Source: Chrysomallon squamiferum (taxonomy: Eukaryota; Mollusca; Gastropoda; Neomphalida; Peltospiridae). Taken from it: a stretch of 64,000 bases of DNA. Within the stretch, counting starts at the first letter, position 1, and every line of letters begins with the position of its first letter. Shown piece by piece: positions 39,101 to 54,059 of the stretch. A model generated the notes under the pieces. The model was not told where the DNA came from, searched no databases, and worked only from the letters and a program-made list of their open reading frames with translations. The position numbers and the translations under genes are program-made. The DNA is taken from contig CM022670.1 of NCBI GenBank assembly GCA_012295275.1, positions 12,072,083 to 12,136,082 of the forward strand. The letters run 5' to 3'.

Positions 39101-42100
39101 GCAGGTATTAACTTGATGCTTAGGGAGAGGTCTGGGTATTGGTTGCCATGGTTAACTAATAATATAACAATAACAATGACAGTTGCTACCTTTAATATCA
39201 AATTGCTAAAAACAAAGTATTTTTTGCTTACTTTTTTTAGGTGGACACAAAGATCTGTTTGTTTATTAATTATTGTTATTATTATTAATGTTGTTGCTAT
39301 TGATATTATTAGTATTACATAATGAAGAATTGAAAATATAATTCAGGAAATGATTTCACTGTTTTTTTATAGGATCTTATTAAATATCATTCATTGATAA
39401 AATACATCCTATTGCTGATATTTTATTGTTGAAGAAGAAATATACTAAATTTATAGATTTCTAAGTAGACAAATGCCTAGTAGTTTTAATCTGAATAAGC
39501 TTACAGATAATTAGTGCATTAATAATAAAAATATATAACTATATAATGTAGTGGTGGTACAAACAAATAGCATAAATAACATTTTGTATATTTTCAAAGG
39601 ATTGTTTTAATTGTTAATGACACCTTTAATATCTGAATTTAATACAACATGCCCATGAAAAATACAGTGATACTGACATTACCTCTTTTTTTTTTTTTAA
39701 TAATTTCTATTTCTATTTAAGTAAGCTTATCTATATTAGACCAGGGATGCAACAACATTACTGTGATTCATTCAGTTTATCACTGGTTTTTTAGTATACG
39801 ACTATACAAAGTAATGGCATGAAAGAAAGGGTAAAATGACAGTCAGTATAGATTTTGTTGTTCTGGACATGCTTTATTATTAGCAAAGACGTGTCTACAA
39901 ACAAATAAAACAATCTCTTCAAAGTACTCAGTTTGTTTAAACTATTTGTTTGCTTCATCAGAGTATAGTAGTGTAATGTAGTGACAGGTATCAGATTCTT
40001 GTAGTTGTTGGGTTCTACTTTATTAACATTATTATTCTGGTCCAAGTTAAAAAAAACTCCTTAGATTGGTTAATTTAGAATTCTAACAAACATTATTTAC
40101 CCCTATTAAGGATATAATATAAAGATATGAAAAATGTTGTGTTGAATATAGGCTTGCTATGTTATTATGAATAATTATTGCTTGACTTTAATCTAGTTTA
40201 TGAAAAATACATATAATAATAGATATTAATGCTGTCAGAAAAAAAATGGGAGTATGCAGGTTATTTCATACCTATTAAAAATAATATAAAAACATGACAA
40301 ATGAAATTCTTTGAGTTAGAGTTTAAACACTGGATTAAAGTTGAAATTTTTAATTTAAAAAATAACTAAAAGTTTTAAAAAAAAGGTTTTTAATGGGTTT
40401 CAGTATTGAACGCTTATGTTTGACAGATTTTGTAATAATAAAAATAAATAAATTAAAAACTGTTGTTTAATAATGTATTCACAAGAATATATATATCTTT
40501 AAAGCTATTATATTTTAACTTTTACCACTTTTTTATTTTTATTCAGGTGTTTTGTGTTGTACAGAACACAAAACGATTTATTATATAAGCAATAAAAATA
40601 TTACAATTTATTATATAAGCAATAAAAATATTACAATTTTATATTTCTAAATTTATTTTTGAAATCGTTTTTGTTATCGATAGTTTTTGAAATAATATTG
40701 TTTATGATTATTGTTGACTCACTGAGCCGTAAGTAATATTATTTTATTTTTTATAAACTTGAATCAGACGTAATTATATATTTTTTATAATTACGGTCCC
40801 AAATAGAAAAAGGTAATTTCACAATTAGTATATTTATAAATAATGTTAAGAAAACTTGAAATATATATATAAATATAAAAAGTATTAAGATTGTTAATTT
40901 TCTTAATAGATTATCAACCTTGACATTTCTATATTTGTAAAGTTTAGATCCGCCTTGATTCGTTTATTTATTCGAAGAGTTTATTTTTACGGGGTTAACA
41001 GATAAAAAGAAAAACACACACATACACAAAGATACACAAAAATTACTTTACGTGCCATACTTATATCAAATCTTAAATAGGTTACATTAATCAGAAGAGT
41101 TTGTATATCTTCAAATTATGCGAAATATTTATAATCTGAAATCCCTGCTTTGGAAAGTCGACTCGTCCGTTTTACAGTACACAGTGAGTTATTTTTAACT
41201 ACAGCATATTGTATGGTGCTCCAGTAATGGAATCCGTGAACGCAGCGAACGCAGCGAAAAGGTTGGGCGGTGTTTGTGCCATAACTTCAGATGTCCAGAC
41301 AAAATTACATGATGCTGAAAAATCATTTCGTAAAGCTTGTGAACAAATAGTTCAGTTGAACAGACGATTAGATGAAATGGCAAAACGATACGATAAAGCG
41401 AGCAAGGAAAATCATCGTTCTTTTCGATATTCGCTGCGACTGCGCATGGCGGTGACCGAGGGTGTTCGGAATATGTATTACGAATATGCTTCAAACAAAG
41501 CTGACGAAATAACTAATTTAAGAAGTCAAGTGCTTCATGATGAACACGGATCTAGCGGCGACGACGACGACGACGATGATTACAGCGATGAATTTGACGA
41601 TGACATGGAAGCAGAAGAAAACATTGAAAACGATGAGGAAGAAATGGCACTGGATGAAATCGTCCCGAACGCAACGGAACAAAACTCCGAGCCAACACCA
41701 TGACGATAGTTACTTCAGTTTAGAAATGTGGTTATATTAGGTTTCCATGATTGAAACCATTGTAAACGGGTGAAAACGAACAAAAGACAGAAAAGAAAGA
41801 AAAAACCCTACAATCTTTTTATCTCCCAGTTTGGTAAGAAGAGGCCCTAATGAGGATTTTATTCCCATTGTTTCTGTTAAAACGGGAATACCAATGTACA
41901 TTGAGGATGTGTACTAAACAGTTTCTTTCATGTTTATGCTCAGGGTTGAACTACACATACGTTTCTTTGAAACATTTGAACTGAAGCAATATTAAAGTTG
42001 TTAACATTTGTGCTTTATATTAAGAAAAATTATAAATTTTTAATTGAGTGATTTTTTGTGTCGAGTGGAAATATCATTTATATGTATATTAAATCATCTT

Positions 42101-43265
42101 GTTCAATTTTTGCTTGTCTAAAATATAAACAAGTGTCATTACATTTTAGATTACTTTGATTTGATAAAACATTTACTAAATTAAGATTGGAATCAAAACC
42201 ATTCATATAATGGTTTTATTTCATGAAGTAATTTGTATGTTGTACATCATAAAAATGAAAACAGTAACATCATTATTTAGAATAATCCAAAAATACATAA
42301 ATATTTATAATTAAATTGGGTAATGAACGTATAAACTTGACCGATTGTATGGAAAACAAAAAATGTATTCCACAATTCTCCATAGTTGTTGTCACTAGTA
42401 TAAAATAAAGAGAAACTTTAAAATATTGCAACAAAATTACAAAAACCAACAGAATTAGGATTACTTTTTAAGATAGTTTTGTGTCTGGATCTTGAAAAAA
42501 AAAAAAAAGTTAAAAAGTTAAAATCATGTCTGTAACAAACAGAATTTGTGTTCTTGAAATGAGTATTTTTGAATTGTTATATTTGTTATTTTTCATTGTG
42601 TGGATATCATTCCAGTGGGGGGGAACTTAAGAAAAAAAATTTAATAAAAGTGTTGAAAGTTCTGTATTTTATTTTGTATAATTAATTTTCATTAGGTATA
42701 AATACAACTAAAAATATTTATGTTTGAGGTTGTTGGTCATGACATTGTAAAATGCTAGTAATTATCCCACCATAACACATGGAAGAAATAAAACAATATT
42801 AAAATATCTACTAAAATTACAATTTTCCTGTTTTATTGATAGAACATTTTTTTTTTTTTTTTGTAACCTGCAAAACATTTGCTACATACAAAAGAAGGGA
42901 CACTTTGTTTAACAAAATTTTAAATATTAACAATTAACTAATTCTATAAACAAAATATAATACAATAGAAAAAACACTCTGTTAGCATATGTTGAGTTAA
43001 TTCATTAAATGTGTCAGATTGATGTCACCTGTTACTTTGTTGTCAGTTTGTATAGAAAAACTCACATTTTTACATCTACTAACCATTTAAAGTTTGTGTT
43101 AAAAAACCATTCTTTTTATGGATTAGAATTGCAGTAACAATATGTTTTACAATAATGGTGTCATGAAAAAGCAAATCTTGCTTGTTGTAAGCTTACAACA
43201 TTATTAGCTTTAATCCTTAAAATAAACAAGACCTTTAGGAAAGCCATTTGTCAAACTCTAAAAAA

Positions 43266-43300
<35 letters not shown>

Positions 43301-46300
43301 GTGTGATGGATCAGAAGAATACTATGATAGACAGGGTGGAAAATTGAGCTTTTTATCCCTCCTATTAAGTACATCCCATCATAATCTGTTACAGGTAGTC
43401 CATCTCTATCATATACATTTGAACATAGAAACATAACTAGGTTAATAACTATAGACATTAATATTATCTGCATGTTCCGATGACAAATGGTGGTATTATT
43501 TTCCTGAGTTAAAACACAATTTTAAAATGCTGAAATCATTTGCATGGTCACTTTGATTATACTGCAAAACTTTATAAAATGTAATGAGCTGTGCATGTAT
43601 GAGATTTGATTAAAAAGATAAAAAAAAAATACTGAGTAATAATCATTCGTGTGTAAATCTAAAACTGAAATAGGTTAAAATGACGATGATGTATGTGACC
43701 CAACTAACCCAGTAGGAAATGTATATGGTAATGCGTGGTATTTATGGACATAAATATTTTATTCAAATATAGTTACGTTTATAAACAATGGCAGTAAAAA
43801 AAATTGAAAAATAACAAAAAAGAACCTTTACATTGTATTTACTTTTTTAATGAGCCATTATGAAACAAGAAGACAATTTTTCCATGATCCTGTATCAGAA
43901 AGAAAGAGAAATAGCCTATCTATTTCTGTATATATGTCATTATAAAATAGCTTCAAATTCATTCTTTGGAAAAATTTAAAGTACGAAGATACTGTATTTC
44001 TCAGAAAACAGAGAATTTTGAGGACTTATTAAGAGTTGCATTTATGAAGATTGATTTGATATACATAACTGCCACATCAATTCTGTTGTCTTAAACAGCA
44101 TCCAGCATCTTGTTTATAATAAAAATATTTGCAATGTTGTTGGAAGTTAAGAGTGAAAGAACTATCTTCTTTTTGATCATGAAAGTCTTAGCAGTAATGA
44201 AAAGAAAAAGATCAAAGAGGTCTATGATAATATTTATAAATTTTCTTATTTTTCCGTAAATTTGAGCTGGGGAATAAAGTAAAATTAATAAAAACTCTAA
44301 AAATGTATAAACACAGGTAGACAGAGATACATTTTATATGTATGTAAATTAATTTAAAAATTACTCGCAAAAATATTACTTCAAAAGGAAGAGGGAAAAA
44401 AAATTAATTATTCCTTTAATAAAATGTTTTACTTATTAAAACTGGCTTGATGTTTCTGAACTTTCTGATTTCACTTAGCATTTCTTTCACAAAGAATAAA
44501 TATTTAAAATATCTGTTTGTAGGTTTGAGTAAATCACGAACATCATCAATAACAGATTTGGGAGACATAGTTGTAGGTGATAGAGTGATTGTGGCAGGTC
44601 AGAGAAAAGGAACAGTGCGGTACATTGGAAGTACTGACTTTGCTCCAGGTATGATTAATCAATATACAAATAACTATATAACATAGTATGGAGTGGAGAA
44701 ACCAATTCGAACTTTCAGGTTATTTCATTACATATTTAGTACACTATTTTTCCTTTTTAGACTTAAATTTTAATTATTGTCTGTCTTTGTCTTTCTCTTT
44801 TTATCTCTCTCTGTAAAAAATATATTAATATGCAAAGTTGTTAACATGTGACTTTATAATGACACAGCTGCATCATTTTACAGGTACATGGTACGGCATA
44901 GAGTTGGACAAACCAGCAGGTAAAAACAATGGGTCTGTGAATGGCGTCCGTTATTTCTCTTGTAAAATGAAATGTGGAGTGTTTGCACCTTTGTCAAGAA
45001 TACAAAAGTAAGTGTAATTAGAAATAGGTTACTTACTTATAGAAGGATTACTTTTACTTGGTAATTTGTTATGTTAAATTTCGGATTTTTGAAATTATTT
45101 ATGGTAAATAAAGTAGAGGGTAATTAGTAGCTATAGATCTACATTATTTAGTCAGTTTAACTGACTCTTTTCTGAAGCATTATTAAGGGTTTGATGTAAC
45201 TGAAAATTAATTATTATTATCTCTTATTCAATTTTAAGAACAACAACCGTGTTCTTTCTGTATGCTGTCAGTTGTAACCTTTTTATTTTTATGAAACGGA
45301 AAAAGAAGAAAAAAATATACAAAAATAAGTAATAATAAATATGAAGTAAAAAAGGATTCCTGAATTGAATATAAATTAAAAAATAAATATTAAAATTATT
45401 ATTTTTTTCTTTTACTCAGAGACAACCATGTTTACAATAGGTATATAAAAAACCTGTGTTTTTATTTGAATGTTGCCTTTGTTTATCTTTCCTGTCTGTT
45501 TATTGTGGGTGTAAAGGATTTATTTAAATTTTAAAAAATTTGGCTTTGGAAATAATTAGTCTTGTGAATAATATATATGCCTATATGCATACACTCCTTG
45601 TTTTGGATGTTTAATCATTTACTAAATAATATTTATTTATTTATTTATACTTTCACTTGTATCTTGCATAGTTACAAATAAACACACATATATACAGAGA
45701 ATGTTTTAATAATTTAGTGGTGAAGGGAGAATTATTTTACTATTTGAAAGGTTAAAGATTATTGTGTGTGTCGTCAGGTTGTGGTTCAATGAGTTTTATG
45801 TTTACCTTTTATTTTTATTATTATTTTTTTTTTAATAAATACAGTACTGCTACAGAATAAAATTTAAATATTGTGGTTAAACCTTTTTTTTCTTCATATT
45901 TTACCATTTTTTTTTGTAGTCTTTCAAATTCAACTATTAAATATTTCATCCATACATTTGCAAATTATTTTGATAATTTATTTCATAGAATAAATACATT
46001 TAATTGATTTAAAACAGTAAAGTGAAATATAAATTAAATATAAACAATTTTTTTATTAACTTTTATAACTGATTTGTGTTTTATTTTTGTTATTTCTGTT
46101 GCTAGGCTCGGAGACAGGCGGTTCAGTTCAAATGAATCTCTAGACACAATTAGCTGGGGAGCAGTCTCAGAGAAACTCGACAGAAAAATTTCAGGTATTA
46201 TTATTATTATTATTTCTTTTCTTTTATTATCAACAATTTTGTACCCTAAATTCATCATGGTTAAAATCCTAAAGATGTAAATCCAAAAATAATTCAGTGA

Positions 46301-47711
46301 ACTAATAGTTTAAATAGATTTTTAAAAATACTTCCAAGTGATATATTAGAGAAAAATAAATAGTGACAGTCTTGGAATTTTAATTATTGTCAGTAGTTTC
46401 ATAAATGTGTCAGTAAAACAATTATGTTATTTGTTTCCATAGTCTTTATTTCCACTTTCATAAAAGATATTTAATTAGATGTATTTATTATTAAGTTTTC
46501 ATTCTGAATGTTATTTGTTTCAGGTCCATCTGTATCAAATTTTGTAAGCAGACCATCCAAGTCACCTTTACGAGCGTAAGTAAAACTTATATTTTATGAA
46601 AATAAACACAGTTAATAATTTAATCTGAAACAAGCGGAGGTCAAGTTATTGTTTATAAGGATACACAAACCATGTAACAGATTTATACATCTTCACTATA
46701 TCAGAACATGTGGGATAGAAGAGACAGCAGAAATAATCATTCCAATATAGATTTTAAAATAATATATTTTAGTTGTTTTTTTTAACAGATAAAATAATTT
46801 ATTTGTAATATCATAAATTATTAAACGAAAATACTTTTATATAATTTTTTATATAAAATTTTATTTTAGGACAAAATCAACAGGTAGTCCCAACATCCAG
46901 AGGACACCAGGATCCAGTCCTAGTCTCAAACTACAGCTAGGAAGCAGCTGTCTGTGTAATGGAGAGTTGGGTGAGATGATTTATAGCAGGCTTTTTTTTA
47001 TCTTTAGTAACGGTCCATTCTTTACTTGATCTAGACCAGTCATTATTTGGTATAATAGTACTAAGCAAAGATGGTATTAAAACAATTATTTTAAAACCTC
47101 TGTCAGAATATTTATTAGAACCTTGCAAACTTTCAGATATGAAACATTTTACTATTATAAAGCTATATTATGATTATTTCTTAGTCATTCAGTCATCCTG
47201 TCTATCTAATTAACTCACAATCAGCAAGTCAGTCATTAAATTTTTCACTATGTTATTCATCTGTTCACTGCATTACTCAGCTATTCTTCCATTTCTTTGT
47301 CAGTTCCGTTCACTTTATTCTTTAAGACATATTCATTTGAATAAAAAAATGATAAAAACTCCTCCCCACCAAAAAAAAAATTCTGGCTTTGCTTTTTAAT
47401 TATTACTGAAAAGAACTGTAATTATTTCAACAGGAACAGTTAAATATATTGGAACAACCGAGTTCAGTGATGGAACATGGATTGGAGTGGAACTGAAAAC
47501 TCCGAAGGGAAAGAATGACGGCAGTGTTCAAGGAAAGAGATACTTTGTTTGTAAACCGAATCACGGACTGCTTGTCAGACCAAGCAAACTGTATGTACGA
47601 GGAATTAATGGTGCTAAGCTTATTTCTGATGATTTACCAACCACCCCAGACAAAATGGTGATGAACGGAGAGAGCAAACATAATGGCGACTTTCACTACG
47701 GAAGAACTTAA
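33111..47711 (+). CDS. CLIP4: CAP-Gly domain-containing linker protein, CLIP4/CLIP3 type, 13 coding exons
   Basis: Exons are 33111-33374, 33517-33772, 34124-34267, 34666-34865, 35229-35364, 35918-36046, 36731-36748, 44523-44648, 44884-45007, 46106-46194, 46524-46575, 46870-46970 and 47434-47711. They sum to 1917 nt (638 codons plus stop), with all phases consistent. The N-terminus has the SFFDPN and ILRQW-like (VLRQWTPQTQQN) start known from CLIP3/4. Ankyrin repeats follow at about residues 90-220 (MTLLHYASKAG, MTALHYAAYFD, GTALHIAASNL). Three CAP-Gly domains come next: about 275-345 (GKNDGSIGG), 395-465 (GKNNGSVNG) and 550-615 (GKNDGSVQG). Known: CAP-Gly domains bind EEY-type tails of tubulin and EB proteins; CLIP4 is microtubule-associated and CLIP3 acts in trafficking. 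An in-frame acceptor precedes the ATG, so a 5' untranslated exon lies upstream. Exon 7 is only 18 nt, and intron 7 is 7.8 kb and hosts another gene. Confidence 0.95.
36731..36748 (+). CDS. CLIP4: CLIP4 18-nt microexon
   Basis: Acceptor ttgtttcag, 18 exonic bases encoding the core DSEEE, donor gtaaaa. It starts and ends in phase 1, so skipping it removes six residues without a shift. It lies in the acidic, Ser-poor linker between CAP-Gly 1 and 2. Confidence 0.75.
40577..40636. repeat. Perfect 30-bp tandem duplication
   Basis: Two identical adjacent 30-base copies beginning tttattatataagcaataaa. Noncoding, inside CLIP4 intron 7. Confidence 0.9.
41209..41703 (+). CDS. Intronless acidic coiled-coil protein nested in CLIP4 intron 7, function unknown
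   Basis: A 164-codon open frame ending TGA 41701-41703. ATG 41227 (MESVNAANAAKR) may be the real start, eighteen bases downstream of ATG 41209. Composition differs sharply from the surrounding AT-rich intron, with GC-containing codons, supporting real coding. A helical, basic, coiled-coil-like region spans about residues 28-105 (EQIVQLNRRLDEMAKRYD, SFRYSLRLRMAVTEGVRN, MYYEYASNKADEI). The C-terminus is very acidic, with a seven-Asp run followed by DEFDDDMEAEEN and NDEEEMALDE. No signal peptide or membrane segment. I do not recognise the family. It is on the same strand as CLIP4 and could be an independent gene or an old retrocopy that stayed open; there is no downstream poly-A tail adjacent. 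Several AATAAA hexamers follow (for example 42404 and 42643). Confidence 0.75.
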   Translation: MYGAPVMESVNAANAAKRLGGVCAITSDVQTKLHDAEKSFRKACEQIVQLNRRLDEMAKRYDKASKENHRSFRYSLRLRMAVTEGVRNMYYEYASNKADEITNLRSQVLHDEHGSSGDDDDDDDYSDEFDDDMEAEENIENDEEEMALDEIVPNATEQNSEPTP

Positions 47712-50700
47712 AATTCTTAAGATAGTTCATAAAAATTTTTTTTTGAACTTAAAGAAAAATGAATGTAGCTTTTGCTCATTGTGGTCCAGGCACATGTTTT
47801 GAGGGCTTAACGTGACAGTTGCTTTCACATTGTTGTTTGTTAGTGATAAGAAAAATTCAAAAGTTAGAAAACAAAAATTCAAACTTTTGTTTTAATTATA
47901 ATCATGACTAAATGTTGCTGCAATTTATTATCATCCAGGCTAATGTGTTGTTGGCATTTGCTTTCATTTTAAATGATTGTTGGAGAAAGCAGACATAATG
48001 GTTATTACTAAAAAAAAAAAAAAAAAAAAAAAAAAATAATACTTTTTTTTTTATAAATGTCATAATGCTTTTTTGAATAGAGAAAGGTGCTTTCTCTATT
48101 ATGGTTCATACATGTTTGTAATGGGTGAGGTCATGGTGGCAAGAAATATTTTTGGAAATTTTTTCTTATTTTAAATTACAAACTTCATCCAATAAGATCA
48201 AAGAATTTTTATATCAGACATTTCCAGTTCATAATAGTTGCTGTTATGATGTCATTTTAAATGATGAGTGAATGCAATCATGTTAAAGTTGGCCACTCAA
48301 ACCAGATGTTGTAATTTTTAGTAACTGTTGGTGTTTGTTTAAGTACAGTTGTTTCAGTTCAGTTTGATCCTTTGACAGGCCTCAGAATAAATTTAATATT
48401 TTCTAGTTTAGCTTTAGGTGTTACAGCAATGAATGACAGAAGCAACAGAAAATAAGAAACAAACATACAATAAATAAATCTCAATTGAATTTGGATAGGC
48501 ATACCAAAAATGTATTTTTCTCATAAGAAGCTTTTAAATGAATAAAATTCTGAATCATACAGCTAATCAGGTATTGAAAGTTGTTTAAGATGTTACAAAA
48601 AAACAATCAGATTAAAAAAAAAAGAAAAAAAGAATGGAAAATAATAGTCAAACATGACTAATTAATCTCTCTCTCTCTCAACTGCCATTTGTTTTCTTAA
48701 TAAATTTACAGAATGATAAAGTGGTGTTTTCATAGCCATTTCAGGCAGTTATGCAACTATTTTGCATCTAGTCGGTATTGAGTTGTTAATAGTTTGAGTA
48801 ATTGTGACAGCTATTGTTCAAGTAGTTAGTGTTAAAAAGCTGATACAGCGTTTTATGACACTTGCATAGTTGAATAGATTTAAATAATAGAAGGGTGCAT
48901 AATTTTACACTGAGGCTTGTTTTGGGCTTGAAAGGACTTTTCAGTGTTGTTACAGTTTAATGACAAATATACTTTGGTCACTTTAAGATGTTTGATGCTT
49001 TTTAGCCACAGTTTCTTGCCATTTGAGTTTAACTCACACAATTATTTGCAATTGTTTAAATGTATGTTATATGTAGTCTTTCTTAAAACAATTCAGCTAA
49101 AAACCAGCTGAAATTAATTAAAAGTGTTTCTTACATTTTTAAATTAAGTTAATGGAATGATTAAGCAGAAAATAGAGACTGTTTTGAAAAGGATTTGAAA
49201 GAAATTAACAAAAAATATAACTTATTCAAATATTCCTAATGTGAAAAATAGAAAATATTTAAATACTATTTTTGGTGCAATTGCAATTTATTTAAGAACT
49301 GTCAGAATTATTGACAAAGTACCCTGACATTATTAATTTATTAATTTTTTTTTATCTTTTTTTAAATATTTTTTTTTTGGAAGCAGAAATGTCATTATTA
49401 TCTGGAATTATTAAATTTTTTATAATACATTGCAAACAAAATATTGATTTTCATGATGATTTTTTTATATTATTTTATATTATTTTATTATTAATACATT
49501 TTACTGTATGTTGTTACTATCAGACTATTTCTTGAGGTTGGTAACATTCCATGATGACATTTGTATGGATACTTTAATATATGTACCATTTATTTTTATT
49601 TTATATTTTTCATTTAGTCTTATATTAGAAGTGTAATTAAAATATTATTTTATCCATTTATTCTTATGATTCATTCACCCATCTCTCCATCCATTATTAT
49701 AATTTTACTTTATTACACTATCAAAATTAGATACATCAACATATCCTATAAAAAATAAAAACACTAATGAAAAGTATGCCATCCATCATGTAATTTCTTT
49801 TTTGAATCTCATTAAACTGTACAGATATATTTTCTATTAATATTTAGAATTTTTTGGTATTTTGGATATAATCTGAAAAGCCATTTAACCAGTTTTTCAC
49901 CCTTTTGTTTCGTTGTGTGATTGTTTTAAGAATTATTTTCGTGATTCATTACCATTACTTATGGTACATTATGTTATTTATGCATGCATCTATTTATAAT
50001 TTTTAACTTGCTATTTGTACTTTTAGTTGTAGGTGCATGCAGATCATGTGCATGCATGTGTTTAAATTATATCAAAATCTTCACCTAAAGTTGAAATATA
50101 TATATATATATGTATGTATAGAGCCACATGTACACACTTTGTAATTTTTAAAACTTTTAGGAGTAGAATTAGCATTTAAATTAAGCAGTGAAATAGGCTT
50201 TTTAATTTATTTTGATTTAAAAATAAATATCAGCATTTAAATTAGCAAGTGTAATAGGTATTTTTATTTATTGTGACATAATAAGAAATTATGTTTTTAA
50301 ATGGGTTTTTATAATTTACAGTTTGAAAATAAATATTGCTTATTTATTTATTTATTTATTACTAAGGATTATTGTTTTCATGTCATTTTCCTTCAGCAAA
50401 TTTCTAACCTACCCATTTCCGAGTAACATTTTATAGCCAGAGAACATTGGATGTCACATTTTCTACAAAATTGTATGTTCCTTTAAAAAGAATAGAAAAA
50501 GAAAAAAAATGCATTGATCAGTTTAAAAATCAGAAATTTTGTGTTTTCTGAATGAGCATTCTTAAGCACAACATATGAATATAAACACCAACAGAGATAG
50601 GATATATACTATTAGTTAACAAATGATCAAGAACTGTCTTTATTTGATGATCTGATGATATTTGATGATTCTTTGTAGCATAGAAATTGCCATGGGGAAA

Positions 50701-51468
50701 TTTCATGAAGCCACAATTATTATCCTTAACAAGATCTCACAATGTTTATAAAATTGTTTTAATTAATGTGCATTTTTTCTGAATTTGAAGTCAAGACAAA
50801 AATATAAACAAGTGTATTACAACTCTCAAAATGGCTTTATTTGCATTATGTAAAATTTGTAATGTAAACTGGAAAAATATTTTCAGATTATGTTTTTTTT
50901 AGATGAAAAATATATTATGAATGCAAGAAAAGGTAAAAATAAAATGAAAACTAAAAAATCATTTCTGCAATTGATTAATATATTTAACATTATCACATTA
51001 TTTCATCAAAACTTTTTTTTAAATGATATTCAGTCTTCCAAGAATAAGGGAGGAGAGACTTGTAAGAAAGAAATTTACTAACAGAAAAATATAAATTTCC
51101 AGTTATTTCAGCATCAGTAATAAGTAGATTTAAATTGATGAAGTTAAATTTATCATTGAATACATTTTTACATACTTGTTATTTATGCCATTCAGTATTA
51201 AAATAACCTGTATTGAATAATCTCCATATTTAGTGAATTTTTAGACATTGTTAGTGAATATTTTATTGGTAATGTTCATACGATTATGACTGACTCCTCA
51301 AACTAATTTTGATTTCAGATACAGAGTTGAGCTTGATGAGTTAGATAACAGTACAAAGCAGGCAAATTATTCTAAAAATCATTACAATTGTTTTTATTAT
51401 TATTACTATTATACATGTACATATGTAATTTTTTATTTCTAAAAATAATAGCAGTAGATCATTAACAC

Positions 51469-51505
<37 letters not shown>

Positions 51506-54017
51506 TGCTGATAATAATAATGAGATTACAAATTGCTGAATTATTTGAAAACCATTTCACATATTGTGTAACTAAATTATCAAATCAGGTATCAAAATAA
51601 TAAATCTGTATTTGAATAACATTGTAATCAATACTATGGTGAATCAAATGACAAGCATGCCAGTGTATTATGTCAAAACAATTGCTGCTTTTTCATAATT
51701 ATTAAAGGAAAAAAGAAGAAAATTATAAAGAAAAAATTACTCATCATATCCAAGCAAAAAATCTTAACCACAAAGGGACCTGTTTAAAAGAATTTAAATT
51801 TATTTATTCTTAACATTCATCTAGTCAAAATATATATATTTATATTCTCTAACATTAAAAAAAAAAAAAAAAAAATCTGCTTCTTTAGTTTTTAATAAAG
51901 CAAACCACATTACTCCATGTTAGATTGATATTTGTTCAAATATAAAAATAAAGACATACATAATTTAATAATTTGTAGTGACAGGTGATTTTTTAAAAAT
52001 TTTTATTATATTTTTTTAAAGTTCTAATATTGAAATGTTACTGTTTTAATTAATTCAGTCAAACAAGAAATTCTACATGTAAAATATATTATCATCTTTC
52101 TCATGTTTTCATTCAGTGCCTTTCTTTACAAGATGTTTAAGCCACACATGCCTTTCTTAAAAGAAAATAATTTTATTCAGTCACTGCCTTTTAAAAACCA
52201 TCTACATTTCTCAGGTGATCTTTTACCTTTCTTCTTTTTTTTTTTTTTTTTTTTCTTTTTCATAAATTTTTTTTGTAGATTTGTCTTTTTAATATTTATT
52301 TTGCTAAGAACATTTTGCCCAGATATAATTATTTGTCTTTGTGAATTTTAGGTGAGCTCTTGCTAGACTTGGCAGGTTTATTGCTGATACAGTGAACATG
52401 CATATATAATTGCTCACCTCACAAAACATTTTCACATCTGATTCTTCTTCATATTAAGAGTTCTGAAATGTTCTGACCCATCATGTAAGTTACATACACA
52501 AATCAGTGATGCTGATACACAGTCAAATCTTGCTAATACTGCATCTCTGCTTATTGTAAGAAAATAACTTGCATACCAATCAGCTATATTTAAATTTACA
52601 TTAATTTACCACATTTTATTGAGCTGTGCTATTCACAGTATTCCACTTCATTTCTGAACAGACCTTGTGTTTTTCCATTGGATAACAGTCTTGAATACTA
52701 TTACCATTTATAGGTTTATTGAAAAACATTAATTGCTTATTTTTTTTTTATATTTCGTCCATTAAACTATTGTTTATTGTCTAAATTGATCCAAAATATA
52801 TAACAGTTCTTATCCAAGAGGAATTTATCTCATTTATTGCACATATCGTTAAAAAAAAAGAAAAAAAAAAAAGATTCAGTTATGCCAGAGGTTGATGTTA
52901 TAAACAAGTTTGACTTGTATTAATAATTTTGATATATTTTTATACGGCATACTTGTTTTAAGTACCCTTTATTAACAGCAATTGAATTGAAAGTTGGATA
53001 GCATTCGTTTTTTTGAAAATAAAATAAAAATTTTGATACAAGATTAATGAACAAAAAGAAATAAATTAGTTTTTTAGTGAAACTTTGATAGCATTTATTG
53101 TTTTGAAAAGAAAAGAAATATTTTGACAAACATTCTTATTATTGAACAGTGCCTTACAGTTTACAGATTGTAAAATTTATTTCAATATTTATTTTTTAAT
53201 GTTCTTTTGACAAGTAATTTTGTAACATATTTTATAAGTTTATTATTATTATTTTATTTATTTATTTTATTTTTTTTTATTACTATTTGCAATTTTTTTA
53301 ATTATGAAATGAAAGTCAGTACTACATGGAATTGTAAACTGATATTTGATTTCAGTTTTATTTGTGAGTCTTACTGTAATGATTATTATTATTTATTTTA
53401 TTTATTTAAAAAACCAAAAACAATTAAAAACATTGAAAAGTATCATTTCACAAAATTTCAATCATACTTTGTTTTTTTATTTCATTTTCTCTAAACAATC
53501 CTGGATTTGTTTTCTATTTTTTTTTTTTTTTTAATTTCTGTGTGCATCATTTGCTTTTTGTTTATTTATTTTTGTTCTCTGAATGAAAGTACATTGTCAC
53601 ATCTTTTTCCAAATAAAATATGGATTAAACACTATCATTTGTTTTCTTTTCTTTTCATCAGGTAGATGTTTGTCAGATTTTAATGAGATAAAAATATTTG
53701 ATTGGAACAGGCATTTACAGCATTTTTTTAATTCAAAGTGTACTTGGGTATTTTATTAACAGATTTATTCAACCATACCTGTGACATTCAGTTCACCTTT
53801 CAGAAGAAGGGTGTATCTCATTTATTTCATGAATATGAAATGAACTTACTATTTAAAACATTCTAAAACTTTTGTTCCAACCCAATAATTTTGAACAACA
53901 AGAAGAAGAAGAAGAAGACAGTATCTGATTCTTGAGTTTTCCATTTGTGTGATGTTACTGAATTAATGCAAAATCTATAAACCTAAAAAGTAATGAGATA
54001 ACAAATAAAACATCCAT

Positions 54018-54059
<42 letters not shown>

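Larger units (their letters stand above)
36749..44522. other. CLIP4 intron 7 outside the nested gene
   Basis: AT-rich, with a (CAT)n run at about 38602-38624 and a (TA)n/(GTAT)n tract at about 43266-43300. No additional CLIP4 exon was identified, although vertebrate CLIP4 has a Ser-rich linker encoded in this interval. Confidence 0.55.
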
